Assembly (NCBI GenBank): GCA_013398275.1
Contig: VZSE01002642.1
Location: 328,253 to 392,252 of the forward strand
Length of the DNA stretch: 64,000 bases
From: Promerops cafer
Lineage: Eukaryota; Chordata; Aves; Passeriformes; Nectariniidae
Reading direction: 5' to 3'
The notes beneath the pieces were generated by a model. That model saw only the letters and a list, made by a program, of their open reading frames with translations, was not told where the DNA came from and searched no databases. The translations under genes were made by a program, and so were the position numbers. This document shows, piece after piece, positions 24,917 to 37,211 of this stretch. How positions within the stretch are numbered: position 1 is the first letter of the stretch; every line of letters begins with the position of its first letter.

Positions 24917-27429
24917 CTACTAAATTAATTAATTTTTATCCATCATATATTGGACAGACATTACCATATACGACTTAAGAAGATCAATAGTAATTTATCA
25001 GCATTTTCTTGTGTAAGCTATATGACAGTTTCCATAAGCATGTATACAAATTTTATATAAACCTTTAGCAGAATGATAGAAGAAATAGCCACAGACCTTT
25101 AACTTAATGGTCTGTTAATATTGGCAAGGTGGGGATGATGCAGAAATAGGATGAATGTTTTTTGAGGAACCATAATTTCTTAATGTTTAAAAGATACCCT
25201 GAGTTCAAGAGAAAAGATTTATTTTTACTTGTATCTCTGTTTTAAAAAGACTTAATTTCATATTTTTGTTTAAAAGAAATTTAAAAATCGTGAATTGCAA
25301 GTTGTTTAGAGGCATTTTCCATCCTCCCTATGTTAGAATCAGAAAGGGTGTGAAAATTTCTGCAAAAAGACCACAAACAATCTGAAAGAGGCTGCACAAA
25401 TTTATTTTCCTTTAAAAATTGCAAAAACAGATGCATGTAAAAATCCAATTCTGTGATATAAAGAAATGAATATTCAGAGCCTGCTGAGTGCAAAAATAAA
25501 TCACTCAATAAGGTTAAAAGAACAGCGAATTCTGGGAAACTGATAGAATACAAGCTAGAGCACAGATAATCATTAGGCAATGAGAAAGATCTGGCAAGAT
25601 TTCTGTAACAAAATTAACACTGATAACTCTGCATCATCAGTTTACGAGTACAAGTGGGATTCAGGATAAAAAAAGAACCATGTCCTGTTTAAGTACTGAC
25701 AGAATATAATCCCATATGTTGAAAAGGAGACTATTAATAGGCCTATCTTTTCTGTGAGAGGGAGAAATACAGTCTAACTTCCATAAACTGCAAAGATATT
25801 ACATTTGGAGGTTAAAATTTTTTCACACTGAAAAAGCATTAGAGAAATTGGACTTAATTATTTGTAGGGAAGAAATGCTTAAGTTAAAACATAATGCCTT
25901 AAGACTAGTCAACAAATAAAAACTCCATGAATTGGTCAAAATTATATTTTCTGACTCTCTATCATCTTTCCAGCAACTGTGGTGCAGCTCCATCCTTTCA
26001 CACAATCTCATTACTTTTGTAGGGTTTGTTCTCTGTGATCACTCAGCCACCTGGGACAGTTTTCCCTCCATGTCTTGACAAATCTCCTTTATCTATTTTC
26101 TTGCTGTTCAGATTTAATCTACCTCTCTGAAAAAAATAAAGCATATGCTACATTTGGATTGCTTGGGGTTTTTTCCTGTATCTGCAAACTGTACAACTTT
26201 ATACCTCTGTCAACTAACTGAATGAAATAGGCATTTATATTATTTACTAATCACTTACAAACTTGCATACAGCACAGCAGCAATTTCACTGCTTGATTTA
26301 AAACCTAGAATAGCTCCCTTAAAACCAAATCAAAACAGACATGCCACATTAATGTAAAATATTATTTGACTGGGAAAAATGCAAACATCAGTAACAGGAT
26401 GTCTGCATAACATAAAATCCCATTAAAAAATCAGTAAGTTATAAGTTCCTAAATTTAGAACCAGCATACAACTGTCAATCTATTTGCCAAACCAATATCT
26501 ACAGTCTTTACTTCTATTTCCAGCCCTTTAACCTCCCAATATCCAAGCCATGTCCTCAGAATGCCATCCTCGCCTCCCTATTTAAATTAATTATTTCTGA
26601 ATGAGCCAAAGGCTGATCTAATACCCACTACATATGAACCGTATTTCTTCATGCAGCATTTTTCCTGGGAATCATTTTAAGGATGGACAAGATAATAGCA
26701 GCTATCCTGCTGCTAGGTCATGTTTCTCAGCCTAGATGTATAGTTCAAGTCCAACTGAACTGTCCACACTATTAAGTCAGCTCTGTCCATGAGGAATTTC
26801 ATGGGAATTCTGCTGCTAAACATCATCATTTTCATGTTTTGTTTTTCAAGGTTTGGATAAAATTTCAATTGAATGATCAAATTGTTTTCATGGCTACTCA
26901 TTTCAAAAACCCAAACACTTATCTTCATGTATACATAACTATCATGTGCTCAGGGAAAAAAAAATAAATACAAGAAACCAGATCTAAATATGTCTCTCCT
27001 ACTTCTAAGAAAAACCTCAGCATTTAAAAGATAACAGAAGGCACAATACTAGTACCTTCTTGTTGGGATTTTTTAAAAATGCAAATTTCATTACAACAGA
27101 AAACAATAGTTTATACATTTGCCCAAAAAAATTAAGAACAGTAATTTTCACAGAAAATTTATTTCCTTTTAAAATACAAAAAAAAATATTCTCCAACAAA
27201 GAACTCCCTAAATATTTTAGTTAATTCAAAGAACTGAAAGCAATCCTGTGGAGATGCAGAGGATATAATCACGGACAGAAAAGGATATCACAAAGATCAT
27301 ATTTTCTATCCCTTTTTTTCCTCACAGAAAAACCTACACTTGTTTCTATCCCAGCTGATATCAGTCTAATTTCAAAAACTCTTATCAGTGAATTTTTCAA
27401 AACCTTCCTCAAACCTCTAACCCAGTCCT
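24917..27429. other. Gene-free AT-rich stretch
   Basis: No coding region, RNA gene or recognisable transposon was found. Minus-strand open frames at 25281-25580 and 25823-26011 have no motif and no exon context. Confidence 0.5.
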
Positions 27430-27680
27430 TAGGCATCCTTACTCTTACAAGATATTTCCTAATGTCTAACCTAAATCTCCCTTGCTGGTTTTAGTCTTTA
27501 TTTGTTATGCCCACACAAGTTTGGTATTGTCTAGTTTGAACAACCACTGTTCTTTACAACTTTCCTCATGGATTATATTTCCTTTAGACAACTGATTATT
27601 CTCATAGCTCACCTGTAGTGAACTCTTTTCAACTTGTCCACATCCTCCTGCTCTGGATTGTCACAAATTGAGCCTCATCC
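27430..27680 (-). mobile_element. Old, degraded CR1-like LINE fragment, reverse orientation
   Basis: The block near 27452-27488, containing ATTTCCTAATGTCTAACCTA and then AATCTCCCTTGCTG, matches the reverse complement of the CR1 3' region, where the family reads as a run leading to 'TAATGTCTAACCTAAATCT'. Downstream, CTTTTCAACTTGTCCACATC near 27626 and CTCCTGCTCTGG correspond to the next conserved CR1 block, in the same order and at about the expected spacing. Between them the similarity is patchy. The octamer end is not present, so the left boundary is uncertain. It is much older than the fragments at 307-530 and 55121-55381. The open frame 27634-27870 overlaps its right edge and is not LINE coding sequence in the sense direction. 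Confidence 0.62.
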
Positions 27681-28020
27681 TTTCAATTATCTAGTAACAG
27701 AAATCAAATGTATGTTCTGTCAACCCAATCTTTGTACAGAAAACCTACAGTGGCCAGCATTTCCCTCAAAGGTTAGATTAGAAAAAGAAAATGCACTTCT
27801 ATGTGTACCACAGTCTGGGTTATTATTGCAGATTGACACAAAGGACAATTCACAAGGGCTCAGGTCTTGATCATGTTAAGTATGGTGCAGCAGCAACACT
27901 TATTTACTGAAGTGCAACTATCAGTAAGAGGCTCCAACACTGGCTTTTTTTTTTTCTTTTTTTAATAAAGAAGAAAATAGTTTATGTTTCTCAAAATTAA
28001 CTGAGAGAGAAACCCTGTCA

Positions 28021-28086
28021 CACAGACACAATATACATATATATGTGTTTGTGTGTGTGTCTGTATATGTATCTTTATATATACAC
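28021..28086. repeat. TG/TA dinucleotide microsatellite, imperfect
   Basis: The tract has alternating CACA, ATATAT, GTGTGTGTGT and TATATATA blocks. ACAGACACA at its left and TGTGTCTGT in the right half are complementary, so it can fold back imperfectly. Confidence 0.8.
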
Positions 28087-29215
28087 ATTCAATCTTCATC
28101 CTGCTTTCTAGATAGGCTAACTTAAGACTATGATTCAATTCCATATTAAGAAAAGGCAGAATTTATAGGAAAAATAAATTAAAATCTCTGATGCTTTATG
28201 GCACCTTGTTAGTGTACACATGTACTACACAGGTGCAGTCTGGGGGAGATGTGTAGGTTACCTTTCAACCAAAGGTGTCATTGCAGTTTGTATGTGCTCT
28301 ATGCATGAAACTAAACACACACTGCAGGTCCACTTTCCTAATTATATCTAGCTGACTGTGGTGCTGTGGTAGCAGGGAATCAAGCACAAACAAGTGTTTT
28401 GTAAGATTATGTAGGTCTTATCCCACCCACTACTGAGTGAGTGAATTGAAAGTTCAGTTGAGTATGTCAACAGGAGTCATCCCTTTGACTGCAGTTCTGA
28501 CACACCAGTGAAGGGCTGAATAATTCTAGGGGTTAGTTATCAGGTCTGGGAGGTGCGTCTTCACATAAGAAAATGGCTCATTTAAATATATTATTCAGTC
28601 CTCACCCAAGAGTTAAATTAGCTAAATACAGATAAAGTGCCTTTCTTGCTATATCTGTAAATACAGCAAACTTAGAAGCAGAGGTACATTGGAGATTCTG
28701 TCATGTTCACAGTTTCTTTCAGTCCAACTAAGCAACGGAATGTTGACATTGATGTTTATTCCAAATTTGTTTCTGTGTCTTATTTTAGAAGAAATCTTTG
28801 CAGTTTATCCAGTCTCCAGAACTGTATCAAATTGTCAATATTTTTGCAGATACATTTCCCAATCTCCACAGTCAGCCCACTGGACTGGAAATATGCACTT
28901 CATTATATGATTTGCCATTCTTTATGCTCCAGTATTTTCCTGTATTTTAATTATAGCAGACATTTCTGCATAGTTTTACACCTATAAAAGTTTTTTAGTT
29001 TCAAAGCTCTTTGCCTGTATAGCAATAAAAGGTGAAGCAGGATCCAAACATTTTCTCCATATTATATGAAGAACTATTGCCTGTGAGATACTGAATTACT
29101 TCACAAGTCTCCCAATGACTATAAAAAGTGAGAAATTTTCTGTGTTGATGTGTGGGCGTGCAAGAGTGTTTAAAGTAGGACTTTCTGAAGATATCAGTCT
29201 TAATGCTCTTGAGCA

Positions 29216-29305
29216 AGATATATACAGATAGCTATATATGTGTGTATATATCTATTCACATCTCTAGATATACATATACATATATAGATGGATGTGTATA
29301 TTTAT
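29216..29305. repeat. TA/TG/GATA-like microsatellite region
   Basis: ATATA, TGTGTATATA, AGATATACATATACATATA and TAGATGGATG words are mixed over about 90 bp. It is imperfect, hence probably old. Confidence 0.75.
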
Positions 29306-29443
29306 GCACTCACACATCCCACAATAAAAGCCCAACAATTCAAAACCACAGAATATTGCAATACACTTTAGCATATCTCACAATAAAGATTATTGTTAAA
29401 AGGGTACAATGCTTCCTATTTAAGGGAGTTATTTTTCGGTAGA

Positions 29444-29492
29444 GTGTTTTGGTTTGGTTTTGTTTTTTGGTTTTTTGGGGTTTTTTAGTTTA
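29444..29492. repeat. T/G-rich low-complexity tract
   Basis: TTTTGG and TTTGG repeats lead into TTTTTTGGGGTTTTTT. It is the same class as the tracts at 6894-6958 and 12650-12769. Confidence 0.85.
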
Positions 29493-29587
29493 GTACCTGA
29501 TAATTCTGCCATGCCATTTTACAGTAGGCAGAGTGATACTGAGGTTTAGGAAAAAATAGTAAAAAAACCCTAGAGAATTATATATCA

Positions 29588-29626
29588 CAAACACACATAT
29601 CTGTAATGAATATATATGTGTGTTTG
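29588..29626. repeat. Perfect 13-bp inverted repeat
   Basis: CAAACACACATAT (29588-29600) is the exact reverse complement of ATATGTGTGTTTG (29614-29626), with a 13-base spacer. It is dinucleotide-like, so slippage or chance are sufficient explanations. Confidence 0.7.
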
Positions 29627-30542
29627 TTCCAATATTTAAAGAATAATTCTTGATAGTCCTTGGTAGTCAATAATTTGTTATTTTTGTTTTCAGAACATGA
29701 CTGTATTTCACAGGCATGAGACCCATCACATGGATTCAAACTCACAATGGAGAGACGGACATCAGGCGTTCAAACAATTTTTTAGCACAGGATTTTGTTA
29801 TATTTTTTCTTTTTTTGCCTACCTCCACAGCTAGAAGAAAACTGTGGAGCCATCATCTTGATTAAAATGCAGAGAACTTAAGTACCTATTTTATTTCCTT
29901 GTTTCAGTTTGCTCCATAGCAATAGGTTATTTACAACATATTTTGTCACTTTTTCTAGCTGTATACCATGACAGAAAGAATCCTGCTCCTACCCCTCATG
30001 ATGCCCTTCTAAAGCGCCCATATATGCACCTCACTTGGCCGTTCCTAGATCTCCTTCTCTAAATGAGCTTGGGAAAAGTTGTTTCTGAAACAGCAATTCA
30101 GCTCATTTTCTGAGCCTAGAGGAATATATTTAACTGATTTATTGCCCTGTGGATGTTGTAATTGTTGCAAAACACGATGTATTCCCAGAACAGTGATATA
30201 AGTATGCCACTTGGAAAATATGCCTCCCAGCATTCCACTGAAATTAATGAAGCATCATTAAATAGTTGCAGTTCTTAAGCATGTTGCACATCCCAGCAAG
30301 CAAAGAGTTACTGACAAACTTTGAGATGTCAAGAGATAATATCTGTATTGTTATCAGAATCATAAGCTAAATAGAGTAATAGTTGCTGAAGGAATGTTTT
30401 AATAATATCCCAAGTTTCAGTTCTTTAACATACACTGTAAATTTGAGACCCTGTAACAGCAAATGAATAATGGTTGGGCTTCCTGCAAGCATGCAAGTAA
30501 CTTAAGCTATTAGAAATTATCAGGAAGAAATGCCCCTCCTCA

Positions 30543-30560
30543 CCCCCCCACTCCCCCCCC
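30543..30560 (-). other. C-run cluster, minus-strand G-quadruplex potential
   Basis: Runs of 7 and 8 C are separated by ACT. On the minus strand each run can be split into two G tracts, giving a quadruplex pattern. It is followed immediately by an A run. It is also a likely sequencing-error hotspot. Confidence 0.5.
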
Positions 30561-30622
30561 GAAAAAAAAGTTAGGAATACTTGTACAACTAAGGATACTG
30601 CATTCAAAAATCTCCCTTGCTA

Positions 30623-30661
30623 ACAAAAAAAGAAAAAAAAAAGAAAAAGAAAAAGAAAACA
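30623..30661. repeat. Polypurine (A/G) tract
   Basis: A runs are broken by single G at irregular and then 6-base spacing (AAAAAG repeats). It is simple sequence and no element body is attached. Confidence 0.85.
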
Positions 30662-32441
30662 AATACTAATCCCTCTCTAACACCCATTTAAAATATTTTC
30701 TCAGAATAAATACATTCACATAGAAACAAGTTTTTCTTATTAGTATCTTATCAAATTAAATTAAAAAATAGGATAAAATTTTCAAGACCATGCAGCAAAC
30801 ATTTTCAGTGTTCTCTAAAATTCAGATTCAGATGATTAGATAAAACACCAGGTTTAAAATATAACAAATAGCTCTTATTTGAGGATGATTTTGAAAATTA
30901 AGCCACAAGAAACACATTTTCAAAAGCTGGTACAATTAAATGAGTTGAAAAGTACACTCAAATTTGGGACTTTAATTTTTACCATATATTAAATGTTATA
31001 CTGCAATCTTTCATGAAGACTAAATCCATACTTCAGACAAAGCTCATCAGTTGTCCAAGTTCCACTCACTATTCTGTAATATGGCTTGACTATGATCAAG
31101 TCAGCAGAATCTTAAAGAAAAATCACAATCAGGGAGATTCACAGCATTGTGAACTTGATCACACACTGACAGAATTAGAAAGTAGAGCAAGCTTACTTTC
31201 AGAAAGGAAATCTAACTTCATAATCATGAAAATGTATTCTGGACATCTAATTTTGACTTAGCCATCTGAACTAAGTACTTTTTCTAAGCACAGCTACAAT
31301 TTTCACATTACAACATAGGCTTTATGAAAACAGGTTGGTGTGGCACAGATTATTTTCCTTTGTAATATGAAAAACTCTTTCAGTGGTCCATTGGTTAGTG
31401 ATGCTGCGGGTAATACAAGTAATTCAGAAATAAACAATACTTATAATCTCCATTTTCTGAATCAGTTAATTTAAGCAATGAATAAATGGAGCACACTCAA
31501 GTTTTCATGCCAACAGACCAACATTCCATTATATGTCACATTTTTGTCTACAAGGTACTTACCAGTCTCCATTTGGCTGGTATTCTAAGAAATATTGGAA
31601 TAGTAATAGTCTGTCTTTACTTATGCCAGACAAATGGCTGGGAACTTATTGATTGAGACTTTGTTTTATATAATGAACTGTCAATCAAAGTGCAAGCAGG
31701 TATTCTATTATGGTTACTAAGTACTTAATTAACATTTCATATTATTTACTGTTTTTAAACTACCAGAACAGCACAGAAAACACCTTAAATGGCTATAGAA
31801 ACAGCAAAAAATGGGCACGAGATATATGAGAAATGCTAGCAATGAGCAAGGGTTGCTGGCAAGTAAATATTGGAGGCAGATCACATATACACATAAAATA
31901 TCAGAGACATGTTGCCAAGTGTTTATAATCACTTTTCTATTAAGAGTATTCAGGATAGCTGGAATTCTTGGGTTTATCTTCAAAGAACATAAAAAACTAT
32001 TTAAATTTCTAGAACATTTTCTATATAATAATTTTCTGCACAGTTCACTCCCTGCCACTCTTTAAGAAAGAAGGCAGAAAAATAATAAAAAGCTGCCTTT
32101 CAATCAGCCTTCAGATAACTAGTCAAACAAACACCATCCACTTGAAACAGACAAAAATTTGTGGATCCTGTATTGATCAGATCACAAATGCCTCAAAAAG
32201 TTTAACAGCAATTCATGAACTGAAATGATAAATAAAAACCATAAGTATATGCATAACTAAATATTCCCAGTCTTAGAAGACAGAACTGTTTGTTGCATGT
32301 AGCCTGATCATATTCCCCTGAAAGTCTGAACAGAATACTCCACCAATATTCTACAGTCAGTAAAAGGTATAGATGCCACCTATATAATAACTTAAAATAA
32401 CACCATCTATTTAAAGGAAAATAGCACCAACAAGATGTAAT

Positions 32442-32510
32442 AGAAGAAGAAGAAGAAGAAGAAGAACAACAACAACAACAACAATAATAATAATAATAAT
32501 AATAATAACA
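32442..32510 (+). repeat. Three-phase trinucleotide microsatellite (GAA)n(CAA)n(TAA)n
   Basis: AGA/GAA repeats (32442-32466) run without a break into CAA repeats (about 32466-32483) and then TAA repeats (about 32483-32508). The AA dinucleotide stays in register throughout and only the first base of the triplet changes. This indicates serial base substitution followed by expansion of each variant. Confidence 0.95.
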
Positions 32511-33679
32511 ACCACCTTACAGCTTATTATTTAGGAAACAAGGTGCAACCTTCCAAGCTATACAAAAGTACGTCAAAATAGCAATAAAAAATTCTAGCGC
32601 ATTAGCGAAATATCTTTTTTGGTCTTAAGTAATCTTTGCACAAATTGTTTTAAAACTTCTACAATGAAATAAAACCAAAATAAATTTAAAAGCCTAACAC
32701 CTAACATCATGACAATTTCTTCTCTGTGGTAGGTACATTCAGATTATAATGGTAAGTACAAATTGAAAATACAACTGGAAACTAGGTGGCTATGAAGGAG
32801 GTCCTCAGAAGAACTTAGAAATTATAAATTATGAGGATTTTTGTGTCATAAAATTCCAGAAATTCTAAAAAAAATGTGACAGAGCAATTTTCTGAAGAAA
32901 GTCTTTTACTATGCAAACCTATTTAATACTGAAAATTTGTATTTTAATAATTTGGGTGAGGGGAAAACAAATCATTCCACAAGCAATAAAAACCTTTTGT
33001 GAGCCTGATGGGGTTATTAATTATCTTGAACAAGAAGAGTGCTATTGTTCAGCTACACCCTCTCTACTGCCATTTATTTCATTTAGAAAGCACTCATATA
33101 CCAGGGTGATGGATGGCAACCTACAGTAAATAGATTTGGAATAGATTTAATGCTTGCCTTCCCAGTCAAAATTCTAAGACTTTGTGAAATGGAAAGGGGT
33201 TTGGTCCTTTATTCCTCTCCTTTCAATTGGCTATTCACCGGCTAGCTGACAGCAAAAGGAAGTAACCATCCATCATCTTCAATAGGGAGCAAAGGCAAGC
33301 AAAAGAAAATCTTAATAATGTTCTGCCAAAAACAGTAGGGAAAAGGCAGTGTAATTCTGAGATGCAAGAATGATACTCAGATGCTTGATTTTTATCACAC
33401 TGAGTATCATCATAGAGAGCTATTCACATCTGTTATAAAGGAGAACTATGCACTTTTTAATTTACTCTTCAGTCCCGCTAGTTTGAATACCTCCTGTATC
33501 ATTTTCCAAGGTAAAATGAAGGCATTGAACTCTGACCAGGACAAAACTGTTTACGTAGTAAAACTTTATTGACTGAGAGCATATGAATCTTATTAATTTG
33601 ACTCTAGAATTCAGACAAGAAAGAAAAACAGATGTCCAGCACCTCAGCACAATGATAATGATTTCTTGCATTGAGTTAA
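32511..33679. other. Gene-free AT-rich stretch
   Basis: No gene or repeat is recognised. Open frames (for example 32911-33129 and 33381-33572) lack motifs. Confidence 0.5.
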
Positions 33680-34090
33680 TAGCAATGAAACGTGCCTGAT
33701 TTCAGCAGCTGTTGGAAGCAGCGGGATTGCTTCTGTCAGAATAAAGAGAGACTCCCACCTCCCCTCATAAATGCATTTAAATCAAACAGTGCATACCAAC
33801 AGTCGGCAGTGCCCTGCTCTCGTGTTAACAGTGATTAATCACATCACTGATTGGTTCTCAACTATCTTCACTTCCAGCCTTGCTGTGGACAAGATCACTG
33901 AGCAGCTCATTAAAAGAGCTGTACATGAGCTGCAGGAGGGAAGGATGGTGATCCCCGAAGAATTGTTATAATCAGTATGAGGCCTTTCAGCACTTTATAT
34001 AAGCTTAACTGAGGTCAGGTGTCAGTGATTGCCCACACCTCTCCTGAGGCCGATACCACTTTGCGCCCTGCTACTGACAATACCGTCCAA
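33680..34090. promoter_or_regulatory. Candidate conserved noncoding or enhancer-like block
   Basis: About 410 bp has few low-complexity runs and more CpG than the surroundings: AACGTG, AGCGGG, AGTCGG, CTCGTG, CCCGAAG, GGCCGAT, TGCGCC and ACCGTC. It contains the 12-bp palindrome GTGATTAATCAC (33831-33842), which holds overlapping TGATTAAT motifs, the established PBX-HOX composite type. It also has TTGGTT and a TATATAA word near 33996. The block overlaps the candidate exon at 33878-33971. CpG retention together with homeodomain-type sites is what conserved regulatory DNA often shows; conservation itself was not tested. Confidence 0.25.
33878..33971 (+). other. Candidate terminal exon or exon relic (unconfirmed)
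   Basis: A pyrimidine-rich run (TTCTCAACTATCTTCACTTCC) ending in AG at 33876-33877 resembles a splice acceptor. The sequence after it is open to a TAA at 33969-33971, encoding about 30 residues with an amphipathic helical look (core ITEQLIKRAVHELQ). The frame also stays open upstream to 33771. Codon choice (CTG, GTG, GAG, CAG, ATC) is unlike the AT-rich translations elsewhere in the window. The alternating hydrophobic positions resemble amphipathic helices used for protein docking, but I do not recognise a family. No partner exon or donor was identified. It could equally be conserved noncoding DNA or coincidence. Confidence 0.2.
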
Positions 34091-37000
34091 GTAGCACAAT
34101 TCCATTTTATTGGTGGAACATTTGTGGGAACTACAGCATGGGGAAAAAAAGACCATTGACTCTAAGCACTTAATAAGTGGTCTGCAAGTACTGGAGTTTA
34201 GGAATACAGAAAAATGGATAGTATATGGGCAGATAGTTATCCAGCTGTACCAGCTGGGTAATTTGTCACAGGTACATTATTATTTGACCCATCTTTTGCA
34301 GTCTGTTATTTTAAGCTTCTGCTAACTAGATATCCATTCAAAATTGCTCATCCCGTCCATCTTTATAGACAATAGAGAAAGATCCTCCAGAGAATAATTG
34401 AAACATCAGAAAACAGACCCCTGAGCAGCATGATTCAGTCCCTTGAGGTTTTGATTTTTCTCCACTGACCATAGACATACCTGGATGGATAGTTTTGATC
34501 TAGCACCTAACTTTTAGATAGGCAAATTTGTGAGAGAAAACAAATTTTTTTGAAAACAAATTACGATTTTAGTGACTAGCAACTTCAAGTTGCTGATCCA
34601 TCTATTTCTATTGCTTGTTCTCAGCCTCTAGGTTTGGGTCAGGTTGTCAGAAATATTTGCAATACCACTGGACATTAGACCAACTGACCACATATGTCTA
34701 GTGTAACATTGGCCTTAAATAGACCTTCAAGGATCACTGGTGTCTCCACTCAGACAAATTTATATTAGGCATTATAAAGACCCTGTATTGATTGAATTAA
34801 TTTATTATTCAGCATTCGTGAAAATCACCTTCTTCCCTCCTTTCTGCTCTCTGACCTGACATAGGTGTTAGTAGCTCTTAAAATCAGATGTCTCTGAGCT
34901 CATCCACTGCTCTAAGAAAACAGTCTTTTGAAAATTGAAAAAAACCCTAATCTATGTACAAAATACTGTGGAGGTCACCTCATTAAAGTTTTCCTATAAG
35001 TTTCTGAACAGTAACAAACCAAAGAGTTTTAAAGGCATCTGTTACTTAGCCACACATCCTTGTGGATTTTGGTCTCTCTAACTCCTGACAGCTGCTTAAG
35101 TCATTACCATACCCTCATCAATGTAATCAGTACCCTAAGGCTGCCCTACCTCTCAAATTCACAATCTGCAATGCTGCTCACTTCAGTGCTTTGGGGCATA
35201 TTAGCAACTCAAGCTTTTTCTGCTTTGATGTGCATGTTCTGTACCACTGACCCCAAAATATGCAGGTCTAATGAATTAGCTTTAATAGTTTTCTTACCCA
35301 CTTAAATGTTTTTAATTGGCTATACGACTATGTGTCTTGAACTACACTGAAAAGTTCACAGCATAGATGCTAATGGTGCCTTTCTAATTACTGCATAATG
35401 AACAAAGGTCTGTCTGAGCAATTTCAGAGGTTAGACTTCATAATTAAGAACCCCATTTTAATAAAAATCAACTTAAAAATTTCCACACTTAATAGAAATA
35501 CTATACACCACAAAACAATATTTTTTAAATATCTGGGGATTTAAAAATATTTGTGGAAGTTCTTTTAGTTACACAAAATTAGTATTGTCTTCATTTCCTT
35601 TTAATCTACGTGCCAAAAGCCAAAACCTCAGCTTTATCACATTGTCCCTGAAGTGCACTTGCATGGATCACTGCTCTGGGGCTGGACCTGATTTTTTGTT
35701 TCACTTACTTAAAGGAGCACTGATAACTGAGGGGCAGAGTCATGCCAGCTACTGGCAAATTTGACATCCTTGTCTATATGGATGAGAAGCCAATGATTTG
35801 TCCCAGAAGACTACAATGCTTTTTCAAACTATTCTTTCTCCAAGACTTCCAGTTGCATGGGTATCTGTAAAGATATTATTTCTAATGCAGAGAGAAAGTG
35901 TAGCAGCTGGTTCTATTTCATCCCCTGTGCCCACCTGCTTTGTGCATCAATAGCATTAGCTAAAACAGCTTTGCAACCCTGCTAGCCTGCTAGACCTGAG
36001 ATCATGACAACATGATGAAAGTTTAAGATTAGCGTAGATTAAAAGGATGGAAGGTCCTGCTGTAATGTCTAAACACTGTGGATTAGGTAGGAAAAGGGTC
36101 CAGTATCAGTTATTTCCATTAAAACACCAGTTTTCTTCTCCTTTCATGTTCCTTATGTTACATTAGGTTAGACAAATATTCATACACCTGTGTTGCACAC
36201 ATTAGTTATAATTAAGACACCTGACGTTAGGATAGCTAATATGGTTAAATGGACACATACCAGAATACGTGAAGTTCAGTCACAAAAAGCCTTGAGCATT
36301 TCACTACCATTTCAACTTAAATATTTTGGTACATGTTACAGCAATGACAGGGTGTATCTCACTTGTATTGCTAAACGCTAGCTACAACCACATTCAGTTT
36401 CCTGCCACAGTTACCTCTGGCCCTAAGCATGTTGTTTGTTTTTGTGTTTATTAAATATTTCCCTTAGAAACTAAAAAGTAACTTTAGTTGCAGAGTGTGC
36501 AACAAAATACATGTAAGCAGGTAACATACAGGTTCTGATAAAATTAACAGTGTGGTACCAATAGCTTAGGAATACTAAATGGTTTTTGATTGCCAGAAAT
36601 CTACATTATATTGAGATCAGTTAAAACCCGCGTGTATCTAGGGGTTCACATCCGTGAACATTTTTCAATCAGGAACGAGTTTTAGAAATTAAGATGCAGC
36701 TGGCGTTTACGGACTGAGACTGAGCTTACAATGTGCAGAGGCTTGAAACTGCACAACCTGCTTCACACAAACTGCTTCTGGTGAACGGTAGAAAGGGTTC
36801 CTTTATTCCAGGACATCCAGCACAGGACCAGAAAAGACCCAGCAAAATTCTAAAAATTCATACGGTTTAAAAGTCAAGATCTCAGCATCAGTTGCTTCAC
36901 TCTAAGGTGGTGGTGGAAGACAAGCCACATGTGTCTCTTGTCTGCTTATCACACTTGCAAGAGCAAGAAATAAAGAAAACATCAATGAGGTAAGTTCTTA

Positions 37001-37182
37001 GACTGCAAATTCCAGGGGTTTTCTGCCCATATTTTTCTACAGCAAAAGATCTGAAGGGCTTAAGGTTGAAAAACCTTGGTCACAGCCCTACATAAAAGTT
37101 GAAGAACTGAAACAATCCTTCAGACTTCCACTTTTTAACCAATATCCAGAGGTCAGGAAGAAGACAATGTATATTTCTTGGC

Positions 37183-37211
37183 TATTTATTATTTATTATT
37201 TATTATTTATT
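37183..37211. repeat. Heptanucleotide tandem repeat (TATTTAT)n
   Basis: Four head-to-tail copies of TATTTAT, followed by a partial fifth. It is a pure AT minisatellite-like run of 29 bp. Confidence 0.9.

Larger units (their letters stand above)
27681..32441. other. Gene-free stretch rich in microsatellites and simple tracts
   Basis: No gene is supported. Simple sequence dominates: TG/TA dinucleotides (28021-28086 and 29216-29305), a T/G tract (29444-29492), an inverted repeat (29588-29626), C runs (30543-30560) and a GA-rich purine tract (30623-30661). At 31729-32065 both strands are open at once (109 codons minus, 84 plus). Neither translation has a recognisable domain. Confidence 0.55.

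Noticed and set aside
24627..24978. Open frames across the N run
   Set aside because: The translations contain unknown residues and polylysine from A runs; they are artefacts of the gap.
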